Shown here piece after piece: positions 23,001 through 33,000 of a DNA stretch of 64,000 nt. The stretch comes from Trissonchulus latispiculum (Eukaryota > Nematoda > Enoplea > Enoplida > Ironidae), in assembly GCA_030248195.1 (NCBI GenBank), contig JASAND010004253.1, forward strand, positions 1 to 64,000. Reading direction: 5' to 3'. Numbering within the stretch: position 1 is the first letter of the stretch; every line of letters starts with the position of its first letter. Below the pieces are notes generated by a model that was given only the letters and a program-made list of their open reading frames with translations, searched no databases and was not told the origin of the DNA. A program made the position numbers and the translations under genes.

Positions 23001-26000
23001 CCGCCCCTGATAGACACCAAAAACTTCTCAAAAACGCTAGGATTTAAGATAAAAATCTTCTTATAAGTCGAAAAATTTTTGAAGATTTGCCTGTTTTTGC
23101 AAAAATTTGGGCCCCCAAAAAATTCCGGGAGGGGGCGATTTCGGTGGGGGAGGTCAATCTCGGGGAGGGGAGTGCCGCCGGTCGGTAATATATAATACCC
23201 TGGTTTGAACAGTTAAAATGAGAGTGATGTACTATTCCTACGTAGTTGTAGCAAGCACAGTCTAAGCTTTAAACTGTTATATAATTTATCGCTGAACTCC
23301 AAGAATTGAGTTAATTACAGTCTTTCAGAATTTGCTGTAAAATACCTGAACCGACTAATTCCTTAAATCTTCACTCTGACCAAAGTCCTTCTGATTTCTG
23401 TATTCGACAGCACCGAATAATAAATCCTGAACAAGTAGGTTCAATCCAAACTCATTCTGCATTTGTATCTCTCGTCTACTGGCTGTTCTTATTATAGGTG
23501 AAATAGCAGGAGTAGCTGAACAAGTTTCTGAAATGACCCTAGAAGCTAAGGTAACCTTTGTTTATTAAAAATTTCATTTTGCTTGCTCTAATTGTTGTTC
23601 CCCTGTTGCTGTCGTCATTCAAGACAACTCCGCCCAGTAAGATGAGCGCAAGCACTGTAGACCCTGGCATGAGTTGGAGAATTCGGCAAATGGGTTGTTC
23701 GTAGCTCTCCAGGTTTTTCCAAACTGTGTGGTTTATGTTTAGGCCAAATTTTGTGACGGGCATCGCTTGATACGAGAACATAAATTTCAACACTAAAATT
23801 TGCAAATTTTTCGTTTCTATCGGTGAAAATTTTTTGGAGAACGGAAAATCAAACCAAGTTAAACTTTGGTTAACATTTACTCATTTGCTCAAATTCATAA
23901 GTAAATTAAAAAAACAATTTTTAAATTTAATTGTTATTAATTTTTTTCTGATAACGCTGTAGTTGTGATTTTTTGTCCACGTCATCAAAAATTTTGCATC
24001 ATAACTTATCTTAACGAAAGCTTTGTTTTAAATAATTAACATTAATTTTGTCCTTTACTTCATTAGTCTGTGAGATATATACTTTAGCCCTTCCCCTGAA
24101 GAACCTGTGGCCCAGGTGGTACAGGGTCTGCACCGTAAGTAAGAGATGGCGGTTCGAGTCCCGCCAGGTGCCAGATTGTTTCGGGTGCTTGGTATTGTGC
24201 AGCTTTCTTGTCTTGCATTCTTCTCTAAATTAGCCGCGAAAACGCTTCCGTTGCTCCGTTGGAGCATGAACCCGTATTAGTGTGGTTTTTGAAGGAAGTA
24301 CGTCGAATTCCTAGCGCCCAGCACGTTCCGTTGTGATAACTTAGATATTTTAGGTGGAGCCTTCCAAAGAAGCAACAGAAGACAGTGATGAAGGCGAAGC
24401 ATTGGACATGGAAGAGTTTGCGGAAAGTGGATTATTGGACGAAGAAGATGACGTATGTAAATTTATGCAAACTAAAACATCGGGAGTTTCTCTATTTCCT
24501 CGTGTATATACGTATTATGGTAATTTAAGTTAGCTTTCGGCGTGTTTATTTCTCAGTCCTTTAGTTTTTTAGGATTTTTTGGGTGGGGACAAGATTTTTA
24601 CAAAAAATTAGAGTATTTGCGGCGCATACTTTGCATGGAATGGAGAAATGCAAAAAGTTTTCAGAAGTGCTTTGATTGGGCTGAAAACGGGCGTGTTTAC
24701 GAGAAACTCCCCATCGAGGCTGGAAAAGTTGCCAATTGGTCTGTTTTGGTAAAGCTTTGGGCGTCCAAAAAATACCGAGGGCGAGCAAAAATCCGTGGAG
24801 GGGGATTTCGGGGGTTCCCCGCCGACCCCTGTAAAATGCCCTGGTTATCTAATAGCCATTCTTGTTTTCTGCTTCCTGAATCAATATTTCCTGATCTTAT
24901 TTCCCAAAGTTGCTGTTTGAGAGTATGGTTCAGCTCTTGTTTATTTCTGCTATTGTTCTACGAGGGCACTGTGAAGCGTTACTGTTATCACTATGATAGA
25001 GAAATAATGACAAACACCTGCCTGCAGTCACTGAGGCAAAGCCATAACAGGAGAGAGCCAATGGGCGCGGTTCACCGCAAATGGAGCACACCGCGCCCAT
25101 TGGTTCTCTCCTTTTTCGGACTAAGGCTTTGCCTTAATGACTGCAGGCAGGCATGCGTTTTTCATTGTTTCTGCCTATTTCCATTGTTTATGATTAATGC
25201 CTTGTATCCTTCGTGAATCCACTGCTGCATTTTTTTGATGTTATCACAATGATAGTTATTCATGAAAACTCAATGCTTCAAACACTCATTTGTGTTCAAC
25301 GCGTCGAATTAACACTGTGGTAGCTAACTAACTTATGCTTATTTATTTTTTAAAGAATGCCCTGGGTACTCGGCTAAGCGAAAATGTTGTGGAACCAAGT
25401 GATCCAAGCAACCCTGATTCCTCTGCTAATGTGCTTCAGACCAGAACATACGATCTCAATATTACCTATGATAAATATTATCAAACACCCCGGATGTGGC
25501 TGTCTGGCTATGACGAGGTGCGATTTGTAGAACTTATTTACTTTTTACTTTTCAGTAATTTTGTTACGATTCTGATTAAGTCTGACTTAAAAGTCAATTC
25601 CAGACCTTTTATGATATTTTTCCGTTTGTTTGCAATAGTATAAGAATTTATAACAAAGGTGTTAAGGCCTTAGCACGCAAGTGCTAGCTCCAAATCTAAA
25701 GTTCAGAATCGCATTATTGTCTTTTTGTGATCATTCTATCATGGGTGAACACTGGGCTTTTTCTGGTGGAGGGGTGCCACCACTGTATTCCCCCTCACTC
25801 GACCCCTTTCCCCACGTTTTGGGCTCCCCCACTCACCTTGGAAAATGAAAAATGGCAAACTTTAAGGAGTTTTGGTCAAAATTGCCAAAACTTTTCCGGG
25901 TTCGCCCAAAATCGGGAATCGTTGTCTAAAATTGTTTATTTTGGTACTTCGGAACTTCGGAACTTTACCCTTGAGCCCTCCAGTATACGCACCTTATACC

Positions 26001-26873
26001 TTATTTTTAGCATTTTTAGTCCATAACCCCACCCCCCTACTTGGGTTTCCTACTCAGTAGTGGGGCACTTCACTTCCCCACTTCCATTTTTTCCGTCCAG
26101 TTTAAAGCCTGAAACAGTTTGAAGACGGGTTTTCGGTCCCCTGTCCTCCCTGAAAATTTGACAGCCAATTTAGGATAGAAAGCCGTTGTCTGTGGATCAG
26201 ATGTATGAAGACTTTTCTCAGGAGCATGCTCACAAAACTGTCACAATGGAATCCCATCCTCATATTCCTGGTCCGCCTATGGCCTCTATTCACCCGTGTA
26301 GACATGCGGATGTCATGAAAAAACTGATTGAAACTTTGGCGGAAAATGGAAAAGATCTGGAAGTACACCAGTATGACGTTTCAACTCTATTTTTTAAAAT
26401 TGGTTTGGCTTTTTAACTTGGAAAGGAGTGTGTGCGATTTATAAGTTACCTATTATCCTATTTAAGGCTTACCTATTTGTTGTTTGTTGCTATAAAGAAG
26501 ATGTACACGTGCCACGTTATCTTAGGGAGGTTAATTCAGACCCCTTCTATGTAGTAGTGAGGTAGTAAGCAGTCACCAGGTGTATATAGGTGTAAAATAC
26601 CTCATTTAGAGGGCAGGTATTGCTTTGATTCGATTTTAATTTCAGGAATTTTTGATTGTATCTACAATGATTAATTTCACTAGACATTGGAAATTTTTCC
26701 AACTTTTTTGTACTTGCGTTGTTTACAGCTGCTTATCCTTCCGTAGTGTTGTTAACGACTACAACTTTAAGATGATGTCGTTTTGTTACAGATATTTGCT
26801 GGTGTTTTTGAAATTCGTCCAAGCTGTTATTCCAACAATTGAATACGATTACACAAGAAATGTCCAACTCTGA
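14099..26873 (+). CDS. ATG3: ATG3, autophagy E2-like conjugating enzyme (9 exons)
   Basis: ATG3 is the E2-like enzyme that receives ATG8/LC3 from ATG7 and transfers it to phosphatidylethanolamine on forming autophagosomes. Coding exons: 14,099-14,161; 16,578-16,619; 20,009-20,129; 21,561-21,671; 23,498-23,550; 24,354-24,452; 25,356-25,517; 26,174-26,370; 26,792-26,873. They sum to 930 nt in one frame, a 309-residue protein close to the usual 310-315. Visible landmarks are an amphipathic N-terminus with [21 protein letters not shown] (exon 3), [12 protein letters not shown] (exon 4), an acidic flexible region (exons 5-6), [12 protein letters not shown] (exon 7), the catalytic HPC motif with Cys259 (exon 8) and YDYTRNVQL at the C-terminus. 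Exon 1 ends AAAG|GCAAGT, a GC donor; the other introns are GT-AG. No stops or frameshifts. The gene is nearly 13 kb because of transposon-filled introns. The 5' UTR was not located. Confidence 0.95.
14178..15650. mobile_element. hAT-like non-autonomous element in ATG3 intron 1
   Basis: The ends are TAGGGATCGACCGGAA and its reverse complement TTCCGGTCGATCCCTA. They are flanked on both sides by the identical 8-mer ATATAAAT (14,170-14,177 and 15,651-15,658). An 8-bp target duplication with a TAGGG terminus is the hAT pattern. The interior is 1.47 kb of AT-rich DNA with subterminal GGTTCCGGTTCCGG on the right and no transposase frame. It begins 16 bases after the exon 1 splice donor. Confidence 0.88.
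15690..15977. repeat. Truncated G/C-run element, empty-site homologue of the 22.5-kb copy
   Basis: Related base for base to the interior of the element at 22,522-23,202: TTTTTTGCAAAAAT, TTGGCGTATTTTGCAT, GTTCTCAAAAT, GAATTTAAGGTAAAAAT, and a central TCCGGC-TAA-GCCGGA hairpin at 15,823-15,837. It lacks the hAT insertion found in that copy. Its right end runs directly into the 487-bp repeat, so it is truncated there. Confidence 0.65.
15978..16464. repeat. 487-bp dispersed repeat, copy 2 (ATG3 intron 1)
   Basis: Same orientation and same end points as copy 1 at 7267-7753, with one visible difference across 487 bp. The near-identity means recent transposition, gene conversion or segmental duplication. 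No obvious target duplication is visible at this copy. Confidence 0.85.
16850..16985. repeat. Dispersed repeat, inverted partner at 19,050-19,185
   Basis: The sequence AAAATTTCTGGAAATGGGAAGG ... TTATTGATTGGG ... GACCGC-x-ATA ... GACGTCCGA recurs in reverse complement at about 19,050-19,185 with roughly one change in five bases. Both copies lie in ATG3 intron 2. Origin unknown. Confidence 0.6.
16986..17310. repeat. G/C-run element with TTTCGCGCC-TTC-GGCGCGAAA hairpin
   Basis: Starts near a GGGGGGGCGCAGGGGGC run and ends near GGAGGCCCGCCTCCCGC. At 17,074-17,094 it contains a 9-bp perfect stem closed by a TTC triloop. It resembles the hAT-type unit at 22,619-23,010 in general design. No target duplication identified. 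Confidence 0.5.
17800..18215. repeat. G/C-run element copy (ATG3 intron 2)
   Basis: Carries the core shared with 3.4, 10.6, 11.4, 25.8 and 37.7 kb: AAGGTGCCTAGAAATAGCC, TTTAGGATTTTTGATC, GTTATAGCAGTAATATG and GAAAACAGGCTT. The right end read in reverse is CTGGGGTTTTTTAGGC, matching the CTGGG-type terminus. Confidence 0.65.
18240..18840 (+). pseudogene. Penelope-like element C-terminal fragment (decayed)
   Basis: Two + strand frames give [20 protein letters not shown] (about 18,355-18,415) and then, in another frame, [40 protein letters not shown] and [16 protein letters not shown] (about 18,460-18,790). This order, a post-RT linker with PKLR-x-hh-VRA, a Cys-containing spacer and a GIY-YIG-like segment, matches the C-terminal region of Penelope-like elements. 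The frame is shifted at least once and the GIY-YIG motif itself is not intact. No RT motif lies just upstream. Confidence 0.55.
20413..20442. repeat. Perfect 13-bp hairpin with GAGA loop
   Basis: TATAGGGGAGCGC pairs perfectly with GCGCTCCCCTATA around a GAGA tetraloop. It lies in ATG3 intron 3. It may be the head of a short repeat; the following TATTGGTGTAAAAGGCCC is GC-rich, then ends in TATATATA. Confidence 0.85.
20540..21320. repeat. Diverged tandem duplication (unit about 430-470 bp)
   Basis: Ordered matching blocks occur twice: ACGACGAGTAC-x-ACA then AAAGTTTTGGTCAA (20,545 and 20,971); GAAAATGTTATTTT-like; GTTTTTCGCTGCCCGG-x-CCGGTATGC-x-ACCTG (20,743 and 21,221); and GTGGCCT-x-ACGGC. 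The copies are well diverged, so the duplication is old. In ATG3 intron 3. Confidence 0.65.
22522..23202. mobile_element. G/C-run element with CAGGGTATT ends (ATG3 intron 4)
   Basis: The left end is CAGGGTATTTACAG. The right end in reverse is CAGGGTATTATATATTAC. The interior matches the unit at 15.7 kb and has terminal G runs. A hAT-type element at 22,619-23,010 interrupts it. No clean target duplication was found for the outer element. Confidence 0.7.
22619..23010. mobile_element. hAT-like MITE nested in a G/C-run element
   Basis: The right terminus in reverse is CAGGGGCGGATCCAGG, a terminus common in hAT elements. The left end is degraded but retains TTGGATCCAGG. Flanking 8-mers are TAGACACT (22,611-22,618) and TAGACACC (23,011-23,018), an 8-bp duplication with one change. 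The related element at 15.7 kb reads straight across this position, so an empty-site comparison exists in the window. A hairpin with a GAA loop lies at about 22,883-22,902. Confidence 0.88.
24103..24172 (+). ncRNA. tRNA-like sequence with intact pol III boxes (SINE head or tRNA pseudogene)
   Basis: TGGCCCAGGTG fits the A-box consensus (TRGYNNARNNG) and GGTTCGAGTCC is a perfect B box, 33-34 nt downstream. A T-arm of GGCGG/CCGCC can form, but only with an 8-nt loop, and the acceptor stem pairs over about 4 bp. It is therefore not a functional tRNA. It is best read as a tRNA-derived SINE head or pseudogene in ATG3 intron 5. The SINE body and tail were not defined. Confidence 0.55.
24572..24843. 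repeat. G/C-run element copy (ATG3 intron 6)
   Basis: Interior phrases (TTTTACAAAAAAT, GCATACTTTGCATGG, AAAAAGTTTTCAGAA) align with the elements at 15.7 and 22.5 kb. The right end read in reverse is CAGGGCATTTTACAGGGG, close to the 22.5-kb terminus. A 224-codon open frame across this unit has no protein-like features. Confidence 0.6.
25018..25156. repeat. Short foldback (ATG3 intron 6)
   Basis: CTGCCTGCAGTCA, GGCAAAGCC, AGGAGAGA and CCAATGGGCGCGGT on the left recur in reverse complement on the right, around a loop of about 20 nt (25,077-25,096). A 16-17-base near-match, TGTTATCAC-x-ATGATAG, flanks it at 24,986 and 25,238 and may be a duplicated flank. Confidence 0.75.
25749..26100. repeat. 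G/C-run element copy (ATG3 intron 7)
   Basis: The left end is CTGGGCTTTTTCTGG. The core follows the 3.4- and 17.9-kb copies (GGCAAACTTTAAGGAGTTTTGGTC, a degraded CCGGG-TTC-GCCC hairpin). The right end near 26,098 is only weakly similar to the left. It ends about 75 bp before ATG3 exon 8. Confidence 0.55.
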
Positions 26874-28979
26874 AAACTTCACTTGAGTGTGCCAATTTAA
26901 TGCGTCTCCATTATTAAACAACTTAATTGTGTGATTAATGCAAAAGATTTTTTATTTGCGGGTCTTATAAAAGCTATGGCATTCTGTGATTGGTTTTGTG
27001 AAAGAATGTATTTGCATATTATTGCGTTTATGCTTTCTTTCTGCTGATTATTTTGTTGCTTATCCGACATACCTATTTTACCTATTTTGTTTAGGGTTCA
27101 TGTTCATGAACATAATTTCTTCTTAGAGGAAGTGCATTCATTGGTGCTTTAAGCAGGATGTTTCTTGCGTTCTTTGTTTTTACCCCTTAATTTTAAAAAT
27201 TATTTAATGTTAAAATTGCTTCTTTGAAGAACTGCACACCCATCACTTGTCTATGCTTACCTATTTGTTTATTTTCAGTCGCGGTTGCAATTAAAATCTA
27301 TTTTTCACCGTTTCTCCTGACTTAGCGTAGCTCTTGACTTTATCTTATTTCACATTTAACGCTACTTTTTCTGAAAACAGCATTACTTAGTCATTTATTC
27401 AAAAATGTAATAGAACACTAAATTCGGGTTGTCAAAGGCATGCGTTAGCGCTTAGTGATTTGAGTTAACCTGATGATTTCTAAACCATCTCTGTCAGAGT
27501 TTAAGGACATTGAGTTGAGGTGATCTTTTGTGCATTTTATCTTTTAATATACTATAACAATCTTATTTACCACACACTATTCACAGGTTATATTTATTAT
27601 CATCCCGTACTATGTCCAGTTTATTACAGTACTTGTGAGTCTTGAGTATTTATTGAATTCCAGTTTTTATGCTGATTATCGTTGTCTCATTTTTTATCAA
27701 GTAAACAGCTTTACCCTGTTTGCATTTGGTTCTTTGGGAATGAGCCATAAATAAAAAATAAGACTTCATCTAAAATCGCAGGGTCATGATTGCCGTCATT
27801 TTGTAACCATTTCCATCCTAGGCTCTATCTGTTGACTAAGCTGCACTGCAGCTACAACCTTGTACTACCTTAGCCATGGAACTGCAATTCCATTAGATTC
27901 GTTATCTTTGGACAGAAAGGAAGCAGGCTTCGATATGTTGCAAGTTAATTTGCAAATTAGACTAACTGTGCAATGCAATGCAACCAAATGGGACGAGGAT
28001 TGCTGGAAATGCTGCTTAATTGCGTTAAGAATTTTAAATTTAGTACTGCACCACTTTCATTATCATTAAAACTTCCGCATATACTTATACAAATGCATAA
28101 GTTCTTGATACGGGAATGTCAATATTGCGTTGGCATGTCCAGTGTACGACATTTCCCCTTTATATAAACTACAAACCTGCTATATAGATTTTCAGCCAAA
28201 ACCTACGCTTAACAGCATTTTAAGATTGCCTCGAAGGGAGGAAAATCCGAGACTATTAGCATCTTGCTTCCATTTGGAGAAACGAAGCCGCTTTTATTTT
28301 GTTTGGTTAAAAGGGTAATAATCACTTTACAAGCCGAAATTACTTAGCGATAAAAACCAGTTGTTGTCTTTAGATAGGTTGTAGGTACAGTTATGAGGAA
28401 AAGCTACACTTGCGGAATCCACTCCTAATTTTCGGTAAAGATATGTCGGATAGTTTTGAGTGGCGAGTCGTGTTCGTGCGAAAGTTCAAGAGACTCAGCC
28501 AGGGGTCCGGCTTTATTGTGTCGGCGGTTGGCTTCGTGCTTGTAGTGTTTGGGGATAACCAGCGGGGCCGTAGCCTACGCACCACACCACCATTGACTGT
28601 TAAAGATGCTTAAATAGAATCTAATGCGCCGTGAATGCTTATCCTGACTAGTTTATGTTTTTAGAAAGCATTCAAGGATAATCTATCGCTATGAATTGTC
28701 ATGCAAGCATGAATAAAAATTTCGCTGAAATCAAATTTTATAAAGAAGCCTATAAATTTTATTCTGTAACGTCATCAAATAGATTTGCCGTGTTTTCTTC
28801 ATTGCCTTGACCAACTTAACACCTACTTACCTATTATTATTTATAATTTAGCCGGAATGTTTAGGCGATTGCTGACTTCGTCTGTTTTTGTTCCAGCAGA
28901 ACTTTATCGTTCGTTGAATTCTGGAACTGTCAATTTGTTAGGTTAGTCTTACCTATTTTGTATTTATATGTACGTGCTT
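26874..28979. other. ATG3 3' flank and intergenic DNA
   Basis: AT-rich sequence following the ATG3 stop codon. AATAAA-type signals appear near 27,749-27,760, which is far for a 3' UTR, and I did not identify the true polyadenylation site. Open frames are short and unconserved. No repeat or RNA gene is recognised. Confidence 0.5.
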
Positions 28980-29092
28980 AGTTTTGTCTTCTTCTTCTTC
29001 TTCTGCTTCCAGCAGCACGGCAGAGCCATAGCTTCGGCAGCACTAGATGCGGCCGATCCGATGCAGATAATCCAGGACTTTCTTCGGAGACC

Positions 29093-30045
29093 TCAGCGCC
29101 TCTGATTCCAGTAGGTCAGACGCCCCGAATACCATTTCTCGGCCGTGGCTGGGCACCGCGACAGGAGATGACCGACAGTTTCCTCCTCTTCGTTGCACAG
29201 TCTGCAATCCGGACTGTCTTCTTTGCCAATTCTGTGCAGATATTCCCTGACGATAGGTGACTGGCCAGTGCGCAGTTGGGAGATTATTACCCCCTCTCTT
29301 CGCTTAAAGCCTGCCTGGTCCGGCAGAGATGGCCAGCTTCCACCTGTGACGGAGTAGTGGAGGTCGCGCTTTCGATCGTTTATCCACCTTCCTCGTACTG
29401 TTCGCTTAATTGCCGCTGTCGCCGTCTGTAGGTCGATGGGGGAGTCCGTTTGGTTCATATCGCCACCCATCTTCGCTAAACGATCAGCATCTTCATTCCC
29501 TGGAACCCCACAGTGGGCAGGGATCCACTGGATCGTGACGCCGATTTTGCGCCGGCTAGTGAGCTCTTCAAGCATCCGCCAGATTTGAGCCTGGAGGTAC
29601 TGCCTCGATTAGTTGGGCCCATAGCCAGCCTCTGGACAGCGCTCTTAGAGTCAGTGAGTAGCACCAGCCGATTGTGGTGCCAGTCGATTTCTTCCGAAAG
29701 CACTGTTTCGAGGCCGTAGAGTATGGCAGTCAGCTCTGCACGGAAGCTAGAGCAGATAGATCCAGCCGGTCTGCTGAGTCGAATGGGGGCTGGCACACCT
29801 GATCCTCTGATTACGATGCCGCTGCCTCCTTGGAGGATTCCTTCCTGCGCTGAGCCGTCAGTCCAGACTTGGATATCATGGGGAACCAAGGCTGCCATTG
29901 CTTCTAGAGTTGCCGCTTTCTTGATTTCTGGGAGGTCTGTATTGCTGACCTTTGAGAAAAGGTCAGTTCGGCAATCCAGTCGCTCAAGACATGGCTGTAT
30001 TGCCCAAGGAGGCACAGGGGCAACACAGACTTCGTTCTCCCGGGG
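29093..30045 (-). pseudogene. LINE polyprotein, RNase H and C-terminal part (frameshifted)
   Basis: After the first shift, the frame from about 30,045 encodes PVPPWAIQPCLERL and then the RNase H start VWTDGSAQEGILQGGSGIVI, CSSFRAELTAILYGLE and LLTDSKSAVQRLA. A second shift near 29,612 (between GPTN and RQYLQAQIW) is needed to reach IQWIPAHCGVPGNEDADRLAK and the terminal CX2CX8HX4C knuckle (CRLCNEEEETVGHLLSRC). RNase H catalytic D, E, D and the final D are all present across the three pieces. Apart from the two shifts there are no stops, so the copy is young. Confidence 0.85.
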
Positions 30046-33000
30046 TAACAATGATAAGTTTGCCATCTCCGTTGTTCTCCTGCCAGTAGATGCCAGATGA
30101 CCCAAGAGATTTGAGTCGTTGTCCTGGTGCTTCAAGGGAGCAGTTGCGGATGGCAGGGGAGAATTCCTTCCTTGATGCTTTCTCGAAAGCGATTGCAGCC
30201 AGTTCTTTCCTCCGCTCATCAACAGGGAGCAGATGCGCTTCTGCTAGCAGAGCGTCCACAGGAGTGCTGCGGACGCAGCCAGTGATTGTGCGAGCGGCAG
30301 CATTTTGTTCTATTTCCAGCTTCTTCAAGTTGGACTTGGCAGCATATGGTAGCCATGCACCTCCACAGTAGTCGATCAGGGACCTGAGATAGCTTATATA
30401 GACCAGCCTGAGGTCACTTTGGCCACATCCCCAGCTTTTCCCACATAGGGCAGAGAGGATTTGGCGTCGCTTCTTCAGTTTGGCCGCAATCTTCAGGATG
30501 TGTTGACGGAAGCTAAGCCTCCGGTCTAAAGTTATCCCCAAAAACGTGGGCGTGGGATTGAATGGGATTTCTTGGTTCCTTGCTTTAATGGAGACGTTGT
30601 GACTGGCCTCATGATTATCCATGGAGAAAAAGCTAGCCTCAGTTTTTTCCAGTGAGACAGTCATCTTCCATTTCTCGGCCCAGTCCATGATGGTATTCAG
30701 CGCTGATTCCGCTCTTGCCCTCGCTCCCTCCAAAGAACTATCTGTGGCCCATAAAGCTAGATCATCGGCAAATAAGCTTGCTTCCACATCAGGAGGCAGC
30801 TGATCCAGGACGTCATTGATCATGCATAGGAAAAGCGTCGGCGAGAGAACACTGCCCTGCGGCAGGCCTTCACGGAACAGACGATAGCCGCTATGCTGAT
30901 TTCCGATCTTGGCCCTCGCCATTCGCTCGGACAAGAACTGATTGATCCAACGCAGGAAGCACGGTGGGAGGCCGAGCTGATGCAGTTTCCAAAGGAGACC
31001 TTTCTTCCACACGGTGTCGTATGCTCGAGAGAAGTCAACCAAGACCAGAACAGTTCGTTTCTTCGCTTGGAGCCCGTCTTCAATGGCGCTAGTAATGCGC
31101 AGCATTTGGTCCTCCGTTGATCGGGACGGCCGGAACCCCGACTGTTTGTCCGACAGTTTCCCGCTTTGCTCCAGGAAGTGTGTGAGCCTGGTCTGGACTA
31201 GGCGCTCCATTAACTTGCCGATACAGCTCAGGAGAGAGATTGGCCTGTAGGAGGCGACTTTGTTTCCGGGTTTTCCTTTCTTGAGTATGGGGATAATATT
31301 CCCCATACGCCATGACTTCGGATAAATATTCTCCTTCCAGGAACGGTTGAAAAGACTTAACAATCGCTCCTTCGCCTTCACTCCCAGATTCACCAACATT
31401 TCATTAGACACCAAATCTGGTCCCGGGGATTTCTTTAGTTGGATCTTCTGTAGCTGGGTATTGAGCTCGGCAACAGTGAATGGAGAACAGATTGACGGGG
31501 CCTCGCCGTGGGAGCATTGCTGTTTTTTGGCTACTGTGGCCGCTCTTCGGATTGGGCGGTCTCCAGTAACTCTGGGTGTTAGGTGACTCACAGCAGCGTA
31601 TTCGGTGATGAAAGCACGGGCTTTGTCTCTGTCCTGTACAATAAGCTTGCCATTCTTTTCCAGGGCAGTGGAGGAATTCCCGCTAGACTGCTTACCATCA
31701 ATTCCATGGATGGTTTTCCACACTTTTGTTGGATCAGTACGGGGGTTCAGGCTCGATGCCACAGATTGCCAGTGTGCTCGCTTGGCCTCTAATATGGTCC
31801 TTCGTGCTTCACGGCTGGCGTTTACCCATTCTTGAGGGTTGTCAGCGGCACGGGATCTGGCAAGCCGTCGTCGAGTAACTGCCCTTTCGCAAGAATCGTT
31901 CCACCAGGGTTTCGCTTGTATTCTGGAACCTCGCGGGATAGCCTGATTTGCTGCCTTGACCAAGGCGTCCGCAAACTGGTTGGTTGCGTCAGTTAAGCTT
32001 AGAGAGTCCCAGTTTATGCTGTCCATTTCCCGTTCACTGAGATCTCGGAAAGCATCCCAGTTGGCCTTCTTATAACTGAACTTCGGCTGCCGGCTCCTCG
32101 GAGGCATAGAGGAAGCATTTGTCTTGATGGTAGTAATGAGGGGGAGATGATCTGAGCCGAGGTCTGGGCCGGTCTTCCACTGGATCTTATCGGAAAGGCA
32201 GGTGTGATGCAGGGTTATATCTGGTGCACTGGGACGTCCAGAAGCTCTGCAGTTTCTGGTGGCCGACCCATCATTAGCACACATGAAATGATGGTCAGTC
32301 ATCCAATCTTCGACAATTTGGCCTCTCTCGTTTTCGTCCACAGAAGGGTCCCACGAAGATGAGTGGGCGTTAAAGTCACCACATACAATAACGTTCCGTC
32401 CATGTGGAAGTCTGCCGAGATCCAACGTCAGCCGGCGTTCATCGTCGCGGCCAGGATTGAGAGGTGGTATATATGCGTTCACCACGACTAGGCTTTCATG
32501 TCTCCCTTCAGGCCAGATCTCTACAGCCATGCATTCAGATACCTGGTCGTTGCTTGGCATCAGAGGTTCGCGATAGGCTGCGTGCTTCAGTGAATCCTTC
32601 ACCAGGAAGGCCAGTCCGCCGCCACTGATTCGGGTGACGCCGTCCCGACGGCCACGCAAGCGGTCCAGCCGGAGCACACTGTATCCAGGACAGTGCAGGT
32701 TCTTCCCGTCGGACAGCTTTGTTTCCTGCACGACAGCAAGGTCAACGTCTAGTTCAGAAAGGCAACGTCTGACTTCGGCAATTTTGGGACCTACCCCGTC
32801 GGCGTTCCACTGTAGGATTCGAATTTCGCCAGATTTGTTCGGCCTCAGAACGCTGCGATTGGGCCGTACTGACTGGAGGGATGGAATAGATCTAGACGAG
32901 GGCGCACCGGGCGCAACTGTAGGATGGGAGGGCAGGTTGGTCGTGGGTGGCTGGCAAGATGGGCACTTCCAGTCCACCCTTCCACTGGCGGCAGCCGGGA

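Noticed and set aside
24542..25216. 224-codon + strand frame in ATG3 intron 6
   Set aside because: It spans a G/C-run repeat and half of a foldback; no protein-like domain and it is intronic.
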